Assembly (NCBI GenBank): GCA_947304355.1
Contig: CAMZAX010000001.1
Span: forward strand, 1-64,000
Reading direction: 5' to 3'
DNA: 64,000 nt
Source of the DNA: an uncultured Selenomonadales bacterium
GTDB taxonomy: Bacteria > Bacillota > Negativicutes > Selenomonadales > Selenomonadaceae
Part shown: piece by piece, positions 51,614 to 61,855 of the stretch
Position numbering within the stretch: position 1 is the stretch's first letter
Layout of the letters: every line of letters begins with the position of its first letter
The notes under the pieces: generated by a model
Database searches by the model: none
Seen by the model: the letters and a program-made list of their open reading frames with translations, nothing else
What the model was told of the DNA's origin: nothing
Made by a program: the position numbers and the translations under genes

Positions 51614-52642
51614 TTACTTCAATTCTGCGAAATACTTAATGGTGCGAACCATCTGACTGGTGTAGCTGTTTTCGTTGTCATACCAGGAAACGACTTGCAC
51701 GAGGGTGTTGCCGTCGCCAATGGGGCTGACCATGGTCTGAGTCGCGTCGAAGAGCGAGCCGAAGCGCATGCCGATGATGTCGCTGGAGACGATTTGTTCG
51801 TCGCAATAGCCGAAGGACTCGTTGGAAGCAGCTTTCATAGCCTCGTTGATTTGGTCAACGGTGACTTCGCCCTTAACAACCGCGAACAGGAGCGTGGTGG
51901 AGCCGGTCGGGGTCGGGACGCGCTGTGCTGCGCCGATGAGTTTGCCCTTCAATTCGGGGATAACCAAGCCGATAGCTTTCGCTGCGCCGGTGCTGTTGGG
52001 GACGATGTTGCATGCGCCTGCGCGAGAACGACGGAGGTCGCCTTTGCGCTGCGGGCCGTCGAGGATCATTTGGTCGCCGGTGTAAGCGTGAATCGTCGCC
52101 ATAATGCCGCTCTGAATCGGAGCGAGTTTGTGCAGAGCCGCCGTCATGGGAGCCAAGCAGTTGGTGGTGCAGGATGCCGCCGAGAGGACTTTCACGTCGG
52201 GGGTCAAGGTCTTGTGGTTGACGTTGTAGACGATAGTCGGGAGGTCATTGCCGGCGGGAGCCGAGATAACGACTTTCTTCGCGCCTGCTTCCAAGTGAGC
52301 GGAGGCTTTCTCTTTGCTGGTATAGAAGCCCGTGCACTCAAGGACGACGTCAACTTCGTGTTTGCCCCAGGGGATTTCTTTCGCGTCTTTTATGGCGTAG
52401 ATGATGATCTCTTTGCCGTCGACGACGATGGAGTTCTCTTTTGCTTCGACTTGGTGTTTGCCTTCGCCGATCTTGCCGCAGAAACCGCCCTGCGCGGTGT
52501 CGTACTTCAACAGGTGTGCGAGCATCTTCGGGCTGGTGAGGTCGTTGATAGCGACAACTTCGTAACCCTCAGCGTCGAACATTTGACGGAACGCCAGGCG
52601 ACCGATACGACCGAAACCATTGATAGCAACTTTAACAGCCAT
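51614..52642 (-). CDS. gap: Glyceraldehyde-3-phosphate dehydrogenase
   Basis: [41 protein letters not shown]. Confidence 0.96.
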   Translation of the reverse strand: MAVKVAINGFGRIGRLAFRQMFDAEGYEVVAINDLTSPKMLAHLLKYDTAQGGFCGKIGEGKHQVEAKENSIVVDGKEIIIYAIKDAKEIPWGKHEVDVVLECTGFYTSKEKASAHLEAGAKKVVISAPAGNDLPTIVYNVNHKTLTPDVKVLSAASCTTNCLAPMTAALHKLAPIQSGIMATIHAYTGDQMILDGPQRKGDLRRSRAGACNIVPNSTGAAKAIGLVIPELKGKLIGAAQRVPTPTGSTTLLFAVVKGEVTVDQINEAMKAASNESFGYCDEQIVSSDIIGMRFGSLFDATQTMVSPIGDGNTLVQVVSWYDNENSYTSQMVRTIKYFAELK

Positions 52643-52874
52643 TTAAAAATACCTCCCTAAACACTTTAAAAATCTGAAAGAATAAGCTTTAATCTGTTTG
52701 TAATGTTACACCAAAAGCTTTTCAGTGTCAATAAATTTTCGGAACATTTTTAATTTCATATTCATTTCATGGAACGCCGCGCAATCACTTTCACGGGCGA
52801 AAAATTTGCAACTTCAACGGCGGTGTGCTATATTTGCCGCTGTAAAATTTTTTCAAGGATGTGGACAATCAAAT

Positions 52875-54032
52875 ATGGCAAAATTAAAGAGCAAAGCTCC
52901 AAAGAAAGCGAAACCCGGTGCGCCCGTGCCCGTTCGGCAAGCAGCCGCGCCCGTGCGTCAAGCCGGGAACATCCCGCCGTTGCCGGGCGTGTCGGTCATT
53001 ATCCCGACGTACAATTCGGCGCGCTATATCGCCTCGTGCGTGCAAAGCGTGCTCGGTCAGACCTTCGGCGCGTTTGAAATTATTGTTGTCGACGACTGCT
53101 CGACCGACGACACCGTAAAAATCGTGACGGAGATGGCGCAGCGTGACGGGCGAATCAGACTCGTGCGCCACGCGAAAAATTCCGGCGCGGCAAGCCAACC
53201 GCGCAACACCGGCTTGCGCATGAGTCGCGGAAAATATATCGGCTTCCTCGACAGCGACGACATGTACACGCCGACCGCGCTCGCCGAACTCGTCACCATT
53301 GCCGAAAAGTGGAATGCCGACGTTGTTCACACGGAGCAAGTTCTGTTCCCCGAAAACCAGACGATTGACGTGACGCCGCAGACGAAGTTCACGACCTTCA
53401 GCAAAGAGACGGGCGGCTTCAGCAAAGAACCCGTGCTTGAGACCGACAACCTTGCCGAACGCGTCCAGATGTTTTGCAGGAGCCGCCTCTTCGGCTGGGT
53501 GCACAACAAGCTTTATCGTCGCGATTTCCTCATGGAAAGGAATTTGCACTTCGACGACCTGTTGACTTCGGAGGACATAGTTTTTTACTTCAAGGTCATC
53601 TGCACCGCGCCGCGCATCGTCCGTGTCCCGAACATCATTTACATTTACCGCCACAACCCCAACTCGATTACGCGCAAGATGGTTTCGATTGAACAGTCCC
53701 TGCACGCGTTGACGCACTTGATGATTGAAGGCTCGAAGGTTATGGACGACTTCATGGGCGGCATTGAATTCTTCGTCAAGAATCCGCAGTTCCGTCAGTT
53801 GCCGCTCGATTACATTGTTCAGCAACATTTGATTTGGACGCAGCGTTTCTACGACAAGTACTCAACCGCGCAGCTTGACGAACTCGTTCGCCGCGAGCTG
53901 AAAAAATATTGCGGAGACTTCACGCCGTTCTTCGCCTACATTTACGCCGCGATTCACACGTATCGTCAGCGGCTTATCAACAACGACAAGCAAATCCGTG
54001 AACTTCAGGCGAAAGTCGGTGCGCAACAATAA
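52875..54032 (+). CDS. Family 2 glycosyltransferase
   Basis: VSVIIPTYNSARYIASCVQSVLGQTFGAFEIIVVDDCSTDDT...FLDSDD. Confidence 0.9.
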   Translation: MAKLKSKAPKKAKPGAPVPVRQAAAPVRQAGNIPPLPGVSVIIPTYNSARYIASCVQSVLGQTFGAFEIIVVDDCSTDDTVKIVTEMAQRDGRIRLVRHAKNSGAASQPRNTGLRMSRGKYIGFLDSDDMYTPTALAELVTIAEKWNADVVHTEQVLFPENQTIDVTPQTKFTTFSKETGGFSKEPVLETDNLAERVQMFCRSRLFGWVHNKLYRRDFLMERNLHFDDLLTSEDIVFYFKVICTAPRIVRVPNIIYIYRHNPNSITRKMVSIEQSLHALTHLMIEGSKVMDDFMGGIEFFVKNPQFRQLPLDYIVQQHLIWTQRFYDKYSTAQLDELVRRELKKYCGDFTPFFAYIYAAIHTYRQRLINNDKQIRELQAKVGAQQ

Positions 54033-54051
54033 AACATCAGACAGCAAAAAA

Positions 54052-54086
54052 ATTTCTCCCCGCTTATTCGGCTAGGAGATTTTTTA
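54052..54086. terminator. Bidirectional terminator between convergent genes
   Basis: TCTCCCCGCTTATTCGGCTAGGAGATTTTTT with A7 on the left. Confidence 0.6.
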
Positions 54087-55160
54087 TTGGGCTTTGGAAA
54101 GTTTCTTCGCTTGGTCGGCGGTAATCAGCGCGGCGATAAGCTCGTCAAGGTCGCCGTTCAAAACCGCCTCCAACTTGTAAAGTGTCAAACCGATACGGTG
54201 ATCGGTCACGCGCCCTTGAGGAAAGTTGTACGTGCGGATTCGTTCGCTACGGTCGCCGGAACCGATTTGGCTTTTGCGGTCTGCGGCAATCGCCTCGGCT
54301 TGTTCGCGGACAGCCAAATCTTTGACGCGGGCGCGAAGGACGCGCATGGCTCGTTCCTTGTTTTTGAGCTGGGATTTTTCGTCTTGACACTGGACGACAA
54401 TACCCGTCGGCAGGTGCGTAATCCTAATCGCAGTCTCGGTGCGGTTGACGTATTGCCCGCCCGCGCCGCTCGCGCAGTAGGTGTCGATTCGCAAATCGGC
54501 GGGATTAATCGCAACGTCGACTTCCTCGGCTTCGGGCAGGACGGCAACGGTGACCGCGCTGGTGTGAATCCTGCCGCCGCTTTCGGTGACGGGGACGCGT
54601 TGGACGCGGTGAGTGCCGCTTTCGTATTTGAGCTTGCTGTATGCGCCCGCGCCGTCGACGGTGAAAATGACTTCCTTGAATCCGCCCAAGTTCATTGTGT
54701 TTGAATCGACGATATCGACGTGCCAACCTTGCCGCTCGGCGTAGCGCGTGTACATGCGGAACAGGTCGCCGGCGAATAAAGCCGCCTCGTCGCCGCCCAC
54801 GCCGCCGCGTATTTCCATAATGACGTTGCGTTCGTCGTTGGGGTCTTTGGGCATGAGCAATATCGGCAATTCGCGTTCAAGGTCGTGTTCGGATTTGCGC
54901 AACTCGCCAAGCTCTTCCGCCGCCAAGGTTTTAAGGTCTTCGTCCGACGACGTTGCCAATAAATTTTTGTCTTCGGCGATTTGTCGACGGACTTTGTTGT
55001 ATTCGCGCAGTTTGCTGACGATTGGCAAAAGGGCGGCGTGTTCGCGCGTGAGTGCCGTGAATTTTTCGACGTCCGCCACGACAGCCGGGTCGCTAAGTCG
55101 CGCCTCAACCTCTTGGAAGTGTTCTTCGACTTTTTGGAATTTGTCTAACAAAAATTTCAC
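54084..55160 (-). CDS. prfA: Peptide chain release factor 1
   Basis: [49 protein letters not shown]. Confidence 0.93.
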   Translation of the reverse strand: MKFLLDKFQKVEEHFQEVEARLSDPAVVADVEKFTALTREHAALLPIVSKLREYNKVRRQIAEDKNLLATSSDEDLKTLAAEELGELRKSEHDLERELPILLMPKDPNDERNVIMEIRGGVGGDEAALFAGDLFRMYTRYAERQGWHVDIVDSNTMNLGGFKEVIFTVDGAGAYSKLKYESGTHRVQRVPVTESGGRIHTSAVTVAVLPEAEEVDVAINPADLRIDTYCASGAGGQYVNRTETAIRITHLPTGIVVQCQDEKSQLKNKERAMRVLRARVKDLAVREQAEAIAADRKSQIGSGDRSERIRTYNFPQGRVTDHRIGLTLYKLEAVLNGDLDELIAALITADQAKKLSKAQ

Positions 55161-55175
55161 CTCTAAAAATTTTGG

Positions 55176-56392
55176 TCATGACGTGCAAATTAAGTAATCC
55201 TTGCCGTAGCGATACCCTGCGCCGTGAAAAAAATCGAACAGCCCGTCGTCATAATGAATCGAAGGAATTAAGATACCTGCCCGTTCGCTCAAAGCTTGTT
55301 GCAATGTGATGTATTTGTAATTTTCATCTGCGCTGTCGTTACGAATGTTGTTTATGAGACTGTTGAATTCGACGCCGCACGCTTTAAATCGTTCAAAGAG
55401 GATTTTGCTGTAAGGCACGGTATCCAAAATATATATTTCGCCGAATTTTTTCCTGAAAATCATTTCGTCGACGAGACGTTTAAATTCGTTAGGCTTGGCA
55501 AAAGGCGGCAAGTGATTATAAAGCCCGAAGATGTCGCAGAATTCGCAACCGGGTATATTTTGTCTGCCGTTGAAGTACATTTCCTTGCGCAACTCTTGAT
55601 AAATCCTTCCGCGCCAAGTTTCTCGTAACGTTTGATGTTTCAAATCTCCGAGCGTCATTTTAGTCAAGGGGTCGTTACAACATTTTGCAACCGTGCCGTC
55701 GGGGCGAACGATCATTTGCGTGAACGGCAGAATGCACGGCGATTGCGGTCGAAATTTATTTTTTTCATTAAGTCTGTTAGGCGCGGAGCCTGCGCGGGTA
55801 TTGAGCTTCTGATTTTTTTTCTCATTGAGATTTGAACGTCACATTTAAAGTCGTGTGGGGGGGGGGTTGAATCCAGAACCTTTTTTACGGACGGTATCAG
55901 CTTGAAATTGTCGTCATAGTTATCGACGATGAGCAAGTCCAAATTCCTTACCAAAACCGAAAATTTTTCCGCGTTCAAGAGAGTGCCGTTGGTATAGAGT
56001 GTATGTTTTGCGTTGGGCAAAAGTTTTCTTGCGTGTTCGATAAATTTCAGAATGCGCCCATCCAGCAACGGCTCGTTGTTCGAGAAAAGACTTATTGAGC
56101 CGTGATAATCCATTGCGCAGAGTTGGTTGATTATGGAGTAAAAAAGGTCTTCGGTCATGACGGCAGGCTTGCGCGTGTCATTATGCCTGTTTACGGGGCA
56201 AAAAGGACAATCATTGTTGCAACGATTTTGAGTTTCTATTTCGATTGTGCAAAAATCCGGAATGGTCTCGGAGGAAAGAAAATTTTTCGCGAAATATTGC
56301 ACACTGTCTCTGCCGGCTTTGTCCAGTCTGTCCAGAAGTTTATTTGATTGATTCAAATCTGCGCCGGAAGTCGGTACTATTCTTATTCCCAT
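55176..56392 (-). pseudogene. Radical SAM/SPASM protein, frameshifted at an A8 run
   Basis: N-terminal ORF with CNNDCPFC; C-terminal ORF MIVRPDGTVAKCCNDPLTKMTLGDL. The alternate frame reads KKNQKLNTRAGSAPNRLNEKNKFRPQSPCILPFTQMIVRPDG. Confidence 0.78.
55857..55866. repeat. Poly-G(10) homopolymer inside the radical SAM gene
   Basis: Direct reading; minus strand encodes DSTPPPHDFK. Confidence 0.9.
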
Positions 56393-56404
56393 AAAAATAA
56401 CACC

Positions 56405-56836
56405 TCATTTCGACAGAATTTTAATGGCAGTGTCAAGCGTGTGCCAAGCAAGCGTCGCGCATTTGACGCGGGCGGGCATCGTCGAAATATTTTTCAGAGC
56501 CGCCGCCTCGTCCAGGTCGTCAAGGTCGGCGTCGTCGGTGACTTCGCCCTGAATCATTTTGATAAAAAGTTCGGCAAGTCGCCGCGCCTCGTCGACGGTC
56601 TTGCCGCGCATGAGTTCAATCATCATGTCGGTCGACGCCTGCGAAATGGCACAACCCGTCCCGTTGAACGCCGCGTCTTTAATCACGCCGCCGGAGACTT
56701 CAAGTTCAAGCGTTATCTCGTCGCCGCAAGAAGGATTGTGTCCGCGCTCGCTTATCGTCGCGTGTTCAAGGTGTCGCCGATTGTCGCGGGATTGGCTGTG
56801 TTCGGCGATGAGTTCGGTGTAAATATTTTCAAGCAA
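56405..56836 (-). CDS. sufU: SufU-type Fe-S assembly protein
   Basis: HNPSCGDEITLELEVSGGVIKDAAFNGTGCAISQASTDMM...RVKCATLAWHTLD. TTG start overlapping sufS. Confidence 0.88.
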   Translation of the reverse strand: MLENIYTELIAEHSQSRDNRRHLEHATISERGHNPSCGDEITLELEVSGGVIKDAAFNGTGCAISQASTDMMIELMRGKTVDEARRLAELFIKMIQGEVTDDADLDDLDEAAALKNISTMPARVKCATLAWHTLDTAIKILSK

Positions 56837-58046
56837 GGTGCATAATCCCCCTGACTTTTTGAATCGCCTCAATCAGCCGCTCGACGTCGCGGCGCGTGTT
56901 GTAAAAGTAAAAACTCGCCCGACATGTCGCGTTCTGTCCAAGGTATTTAATCAGCGGTTGCGCGCAATGATGTCCGGCGCGAATCGCCACGCCTTCCGCG
57001 TCAAGAATCGTCGCCACGTCGTGCGGGTGCACGTCACGGACGTTGAACGACACGATACCGATTTTGTTGGGCGCGTCACAACCGTACAGCTCGACGTAGG
57101 GCAGTCGCTTAAGCTCGGCAACGGCAAAGGTCGTCAAGTCGCCTTCAATGCGTTCAATCGTGTCGAAGCCGACGCCGCGCAGATAATCAATCGCCGCAGA
57201 CAAACCCGCCGCGCCGCCGACGTTTTGGGTGCCCGCCTCGAATTTTTGCGGCAGTTCGGCGTAAGTCGTCGCCTGTTCTTCGACGTACTCAATCATGTCG
57301 CCGCCGCTTAGGAACGGTGGCATTGCCTCAAGCAGTTCGCGTTTGCCGTACAGCACGCCGATTCCCATTGGCGAAAGCATTTTGTGACCGGAGAACGCCA
57401 AAAAGTCCGCGTCAAGGTCGCGAACGTCAACGGGGATGTGCGGCACCGATTGCGCGCCGTCGACGACGATAACCGCGCCGACTTCGTGAGCCCGCGCCGC
57501 CAATGCTTTGATGTCGTTGACAAGCCCCAATACGTTTGAAATTTGCGTGACCGCCAAAATTTTCGTGCGCTGCGTGAGTTTGTTCGCGATGTCGTCCGCC
57601 GAAAGGTTTCCGTCCGCCGCAAGGTATATGTAATTCAACTTCGCGCCCGTCGCCTTTGCCACGCGTTGCCACGGCACAAGGTTGGAGTGGTGTTCGGCTA
57701 TCGTGATTAAAATTTCGTCGCCGCCGCGCAGATTCGTCAAGCCGTAGCTGTAGGCGACAAGGTTGAGCGATTCGGTTGCGTTCTTCGTGAAAATGATTTC
57801 CTGCGGCGTCGCGTTGAGGAAGTCGGCAACTTTGCGGCGCGCCTCCTCGTAAATTTTCGTAGCCTTGACGCTGAGTTCGTAAACGCCGCGATGGGGATTG
57901 GCATTGCAGCCGCCGTAGTAGCCGCAAATCGAACGGACGACGCTTTCGGGTTTTTGAGTGGTCGCGCTGTTGTCAAGGTAGGCAATCGGGTGCCCGTTCA
58001 TTCGACTGCGCAAAATCGGGAAGTCGTTCAAAAAATTTTTATCCAT
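56829..58046 (-). CDS. sufS: Cysteine desulfurase SufS
   Basis: YLDNSATTQKPE, AEHHSNLVPWQ, VDGAQSVPHIPVDV, FSGHKMLSPMGIGVLYG, RAGHHCAQPL. Confidence 0.94.
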   Translation of the reverse strand: MDKNFLNDFPILRSRMNGHPIAYLDNSATTQKPESVVRSICGYYGGCNANPHRGVYELSVKATKIYEEARRKVADFLNATPQEIIFTKNATESLNLVAYSYGLTNLRGGDEILITIAEHHSNLVPWQRVAKATGAKLNYIYLAADGNLSADDIANKLTQRTKILAVTQISNVLGLVNDIKALAARAHEVGAVIVVDGAQSVPHIPVDVRDLDADFLAFSGHKMLSPMGIGVLYGKRELLEAMPPFLSGGDMIEYVEEQATTYAELPQKFEAGTQNVGGAAGLSAAIDYLRGVGFDTIERIEGDLTTFAVAELKRLPYVELYGCDAPNKIGIVSFNVRDVHPHDVATILDAEGVAIRAGHHCAQPLIKYLGQNATCRASFYFYNTRRDVERLIEAIQKVRGIMHLA

Positions 58047-59214
58047 AAACAAATCTCCCAAGAAGTGTTTCAATTTCCGTCATGATATGTTCAACGGCGG
58101 AGGCAATGTCTTCCTGCGTCCCAAACTGCGTCAAAGTCGCGCCAACGTCATAAAAGTCAATGATGTTGCCGTGCGCGTCGTGCAAATTTTTTCTGCCGAC
58201 CAGACCGTTGAACTTTTTATCGTACTTGTCGACAAATTCTTGCGGCAAAATATTTTTCCCGTCGAGAAAGGGCTTAATGTCCGTCTCTTTGTAAAGCCCT
58301 TGTTTTACTTTGTGAGAGAAAATCATAAAGCCCGCACAAAACGCCGTTGATTCGTCAAGATAGCTGCATCTGTCGTTGTAACAGCCGACTCGAAACAAAA
58401 GTTCCTTGTCGTCGTCGAACTTTACAACGTTGCCTGTCGCGTCTGTGCATTGGAGACAGATACTCGGCCAAGAAAACGCCTTGCCAAAAAATCTGTCGAT
58501 AAATCGCTTGTAATCGTAAGCGTCGCCGACTTCCGCACGTCGATTGCTCCCGCGCTTGAGATGATGTTCTCTGCAAAATTTTTTGTCAAAGCGTTCGTCC
58601 AATGACGTGAAGAATTTGCGCATAATATTTTCTGCTTGCCGTTGCGAATCGGTCTTGCCGATAATAGAAACGATTTCAGCGCGCAACCGTTCCAACTTCT
58701 GTTTGCAAGAAAAATTTTCGGGCGTTTGAGCCAGACAGTCTTCAACCCAATGAAGGAGCTCCGAACGAAAAGACACGTCGTCAATTTTATCCGAACGAAT
58801 GAACGGATATTCATCGTAGCCCAGATTTTTTGCGCTGTTTATTTCGGGAAAATATCCCTGCGGCGACAAGTAATAAAGCACGGGTGGCTCGGCAGATCGT
58901 TGTATCGACATTTGAGATTTTGCCTCTTGCCAATAATCGTAACATTGACCGTCGCGGTCTGAGCCGTTTTCCATTTTGAATTCAAGCGGGATGAAACGCT
59001 TTGACGTGGTAATTACCAAATCCATCGGGCGCGAAGACGGTATAAGTTTCGTATGGCGTTCCTTGTAAAATTTTGCGCCGTTCAATTCGTCAGCCGTCAT
59101 CTCAAGGCGCAGGATGTGTTTATCGAACAGTTCAAGATAAAGCCGTCCGCGTTCGGGATTTTTTTCGGGCGACAAGAGCTCGTAAATCAAATTTCGTAAT
59201 TCAGTCTCGTGCAT
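58039..59214 (-). CDS. PD-(D/E)XK nuclease-like protein
   Basis: PSSRPMDLVITTSKRFIPLEFKMENGSDRDGQCYDYWQEAKSQM (D...ExK). Confidence 0.7.
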   Translation of the reverse strand: MHETELRNLIYELLSPEKNPERGRLYLELFDKHILRLEMTADELNGAKFYKERHTKLIPSSRPMDLVITTSKRFIPLEFKMENGSDRDGQCYDYWQEAKSQMSIQRSAEPPVLYYLSPQGYFPEINSAKNLGYDEYPFIRSDKIDDVSFRSELLHWVEDCLAQTPENFSCKQKLERLRAEIVSIIGKTDSQRQAENIMRKFFTSLDERFDKKFCREHHLKRGSNRRAEVGDAYDYKRFIDRFFGKAFSWPSICLQCTDATGNVVKFDDDKELLFRVGCYNDRCSYLDESTAFCAGFMIFSHKVKQGLYKETDIKPFLDGKNILPQEFVDKYDKKFNGLVGRKNLHDAHGNIIDFYDVGATLTQFGTQEDIASAVEHIMTEIETLLGRFVYG

Positions 59215-59950
59215 TGGAAAGCCTCCTTTGCAAGCTGTCAATCAACGCACCGCGCAGATTTTCATCGGGGATTCTGTCGACGACGGGATTGAACGCCGCC
59301 TCGACGATAAGCCGCCGGGTCTGCGCCGTGTCAAGCCCGCGACTCATAAGGTAGAAAATTTTTTCTTCGTCAAGCCGCCCGATACTAACCGCGTGGTGAC
59401 CGTCAACGTCGTCGTCTTGGGCAAGCATAAGCGGGACGGAACGGTTGCGCGTGCCCGAAGACAGGATAAGCACTTCTTCCAGCTCGCGACCGGTTGAGCC
59501 CTTCGCGCCGCGTTGAAAGTCCAGCGTCCCGCGAAAAATTTTGTCGCACTTGTCCGCCAACGCGCCGCGCACGTTCATTGTTGCTTGCGTCCGCTTGCCG
59601 CGCTGACGAATCACGTAATTGAAGTCAAGCCGCCTGTTGCCGTCGCCGAAGTACACCGCCTGCAAGTCCGCCGCCGAATCGTCGCCGCGCAAATCGATTT
59701 CCACGTCGGCAGAGTAGTTGCCGCGCCCAATGTCCGCCGATATGAATTCGACGCGCGCGCCTTCGCCGACCGAGATTCTGATTCGCCGCGCAACGTTTTC
59801 GTCGGCAAGGTTCACGTCGGCAAGGGTCTTGGTTTCGCCGTCGGCAACGTCTATGATTTGCTCCTCGACCTGCGCGGAGGTCTTGACGTCATTGACGCCG
59901 AGCCATCGCCACGACCGCAAGGGAATTTCGCCCAAAATTTTTTCGTCCAT
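59201..59950 (-). CDS. sufD: SufD-like Fe-S scaffold component (SufB/SufD family)
   Basis: RGTLDFQRGAKGSTGRELEEVLILSSGTRNRSVPLMLAQDDDVDGHHAVSIGRLDEEKIFYLMSRGLDTAQTRRLIVEAAFNPVVDRIPDE. Confidence 0.88.
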   Translation of the reverse strand: MDEKILGEIPLRSWRWLGVNDVKTSAQVEEQIIDVADGETKTLADVNLADENVARRIRISVGEGARVEFISADIGRGNYSADVEIDLRGDDSAADLQAVYFGDGNRRLDFNYVIRQRGKRTQATMNVRGALADKCDKIFRGTLDFQRGAKGSTGRELEEVLILSSGTRNRSVPLMLAQDDDVDGHHAVSIGRLDEEKIFYLMSRGLDTAQTRRLIVEAAFNPVVDRIPDENLRGALIDSLQRRLSNARD

Positions 59951-59986
59951 AAGCTCACCTCGTTTGAAAATATTGTACACGCGGGC

Positions 59987-60023
59987 AAAAAAAAATCAAC
60001 CTGCCCATTAGCGGGAAGGCTGA
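59987..60023 (-). terminator. Terminator downstream of metQ
   Basis: Minus strand TCAGCCTTCCCGCTAATGGGCAGGTTGATTTTTTTT. Confidence 0.75.
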
Positions 60024-60047
60024 CGGAAATTTTTTGTCGCGCTTTAA

Positions 60048-60878
60048 TCAGAACGCAGGGACGATTGCGCCCTTGTACTTGTCCTCGATGAATTTTTTAA
60101 CTTTGTCGGATTTGAGCGTCTTCATGAGTTGGTCAATCTGTTCGCGGTTTTCGTCCTCGCGCACGGCAACGATATTGACGTAGGGCGAAGTCCTGTCCTC
60201 GATAAAGAGCGCGTCCTTCATGGGATTCAAGTCGGCGTTCATTGCGAAGTTGGTGTTGATAATCGCGATCTCGACGTCTTCAAGGGTGCGCGGAAGCTGA
60301 GCCGCCTCGACTTCTTGAATAACCAGATTGTGCGGATTGGCGATTATGTCTTGAACGGTCGCCATTTCGCTGACGCCTTCGCGCAAGCTGAGCAAGCCCG
60401 CCTTTTGCAACAGGAGCAAAGCGCGCCCGCCGTTGGTCGGGTCGTTGGGGATTGAAACCGCCGCGCCGTCGGGCAGTTCGTCAAGCTTGGTGATTTTCTT
60501 GGAGTAAATGCCCATCGGCTCGATATGGACGCCGCCCGCGTTTTTAAGCTTAACGTCTTTATGTTCGGCAACGAAGTCTTTCAGATAGGGCTCGTGCTGG
60601 AAAAAGTTTGCGTCAAGTTCTTTGTCGTTGAGCGCGATATTGGGCTGAACGTAATCGTTGAATTCGACGATTTCCAGATTGATGCCCTGCTCCTTGAGGT
60701 CGGGCTTAATCTCCTCCAAAATCTCCGCGTGCGGGACGGGCGTCGCGCCGATTTTCAGCGTGATTTCGGAAGTCGCCGCCTTTTTGTCGTCGGTCTTGGC
60801 GGGCGTGTCGCCGCCGCCGCAACCCGTGAGCAAGAGCGTTGCCGCCAATGTCAACGCCGCAAAAAATTTTCCTCGCAT
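60048..60878 (-). CDS. metQ: MetQ/NlpA-family methionine ABC transporter lipoprotein
   Basis: Lipobox LLTGCGGG; IGATPVPHAEILEEIKPDLKEQGINLEIVEFNDYVQPNIALNDKELDANFFQHEPYL. Confidence 0.9.
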   Translation of the reverse strand: MRGKFFAALTLAATLLLTGCGGGDTPAKTDDKKAATSEITLKIGATPVPHAEILEEIKPDLKEQGINLEIVEFNDYVQPNIALNDKELDANFFQHEPYLKDFVAEHKDVKLKNAGGVHIEPMGIYSKKITKLDELPDGAAVSIPNDPTNGGRALLLLQKAGLLSLREGVSEMATVQDIIANPHNLVIQEVEAAQLPRTLEDVEIAIINTNFAMNADLNPMKDALFIEDRTSPYVNIVAVREDENREQIDQLMKTLKSDKVKKFIEDKYKGAIVPAF

Positions 60879-60999
60879 AAAAAATTTCCTCCTCGTGATT
60901 ATTTAATGGTGTTGCTTTTTACGTGGAAAAAGTCGTAAATGAATGCGTTAAAGTTGTTGAAGGCGGATAGCCGTTGCCTCCCGAAAACAAGTTTGCCAT

Positions 61000-61027
61000 A
61001 TTATAACAAACGAAAACTTTTTGTCTA
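61000..61027 (-). promoter_or_regulatory. Candidate sigma70 promoter for metQ (TAGACA-16-TATAAT)
   Basis: Minus-strand TATAAT 61000-61005, TAGACA 61022-61027; implies a ~110-nt leader. Confidence 0.55.
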
Positions 61028-61102
61028 CGAAAAAATTTTCGGGCGTTGCCAAAAGCCGCCGCTTGAATTACAATTTGCAAAAACTTTTGGGAGGCGGTCA
61101 AC

Positions 61103-61855
61103 GTGACGGATATTGAAAAGCTCGGAAAGATTTTGGCGCAGAGTACAAGCGCGGTGTTCTTCGGCGGCGCGGGAATGTCAACGGAGTCGGGCATTCCCGA
61201 TTTTCGCAGCGCGACGGGCATTTACAATCAAAAGCTCAATCAAACTTTTTCGCCCGAAGAAATGGCGTCGCATGATTTTTTCTTGCAACACCCCGAAGAA
61301 TTTTTCGCGTTTTATCGCGCGCGATTCGTTTACCTCGACGCCAAACCCAACGCGGGTCATCTTGCGCTTGCCGAATTGGAGCGGCGCGGACATTTAAGCG
61401 CGGTCGTCACGCAAAATATCGACGGCTTGCACCAGTTGGCGGGCTCGCAGGTTGTTTACGAATTGCACGGCTCTATCAGACGAAGCTACTGCGTCAAATG
61501 CGGCGCGAAGTACGATATTGATTACGTCATGAACAACACGCCGATTCCCTACTGCGAAAAGTGCGGCGGCATAGTCAAACCCGATGTCGTGCTTTACGGC
61601 GAACAGCTCGACGGCGACACGATCAACGGCGCGATTCGCGCGATTATCAATGCGGACACGCTGATTGTCGGCGGCACAAGTTTAATCGTCTACCCGGCGG
61701 CGGGGCTTATCGATTACTTTCGCGGGCAACACTTGATTTTGATTAACAAGACCGCCACTCATGCCGACGACGCCGCCGAATTGGTGATTCGCGAACCTAT
61801 TGGCACCACGCTTGCCGAAGCAGTTAGGAGTTTGAAGTTAGAATTTAGGAGTTGA
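61103..61855 (+). CDS. NAD-dependent protein deacylase, sirtuin family
   Basis: GAGMSTESGIPDFRS, TQNIDGLHQLAGS, ELHGSI, zinc CVKCGAKY...CEKCGG. GTG start. Confidence 0.93.
   Translation: MTDIEKLGKILAQSTSAVFFGGAGMSTESGIPDFRSATGIYNQKLNQTFSPEEMASHDFFLQHPEEFFAFYRARFVYLDAKPNAGHLALAELERRGHLSAVVTQNIDGLHQLAGSQVVYELHGSIRRSYCVKCGAKYDIDYVMNNTPIPYCEKCGGIVKPDVVLYGEQLDGDTINGAIRAIINADTLIVGGTSLIVYPAAGLIDYFRGQHLILINKTATHADDAAELVIREPIGTTLAEAVRSLKLEFRS

Noticed and set aside
60919-61000. Possible 26-aa leader peptide (MANLFSGGNGYPPSTTLTHSFTTFST) upstream of metQ
   Set aside because: Its ATG overlaps the -10 box, so it would probably not be in the transcript.
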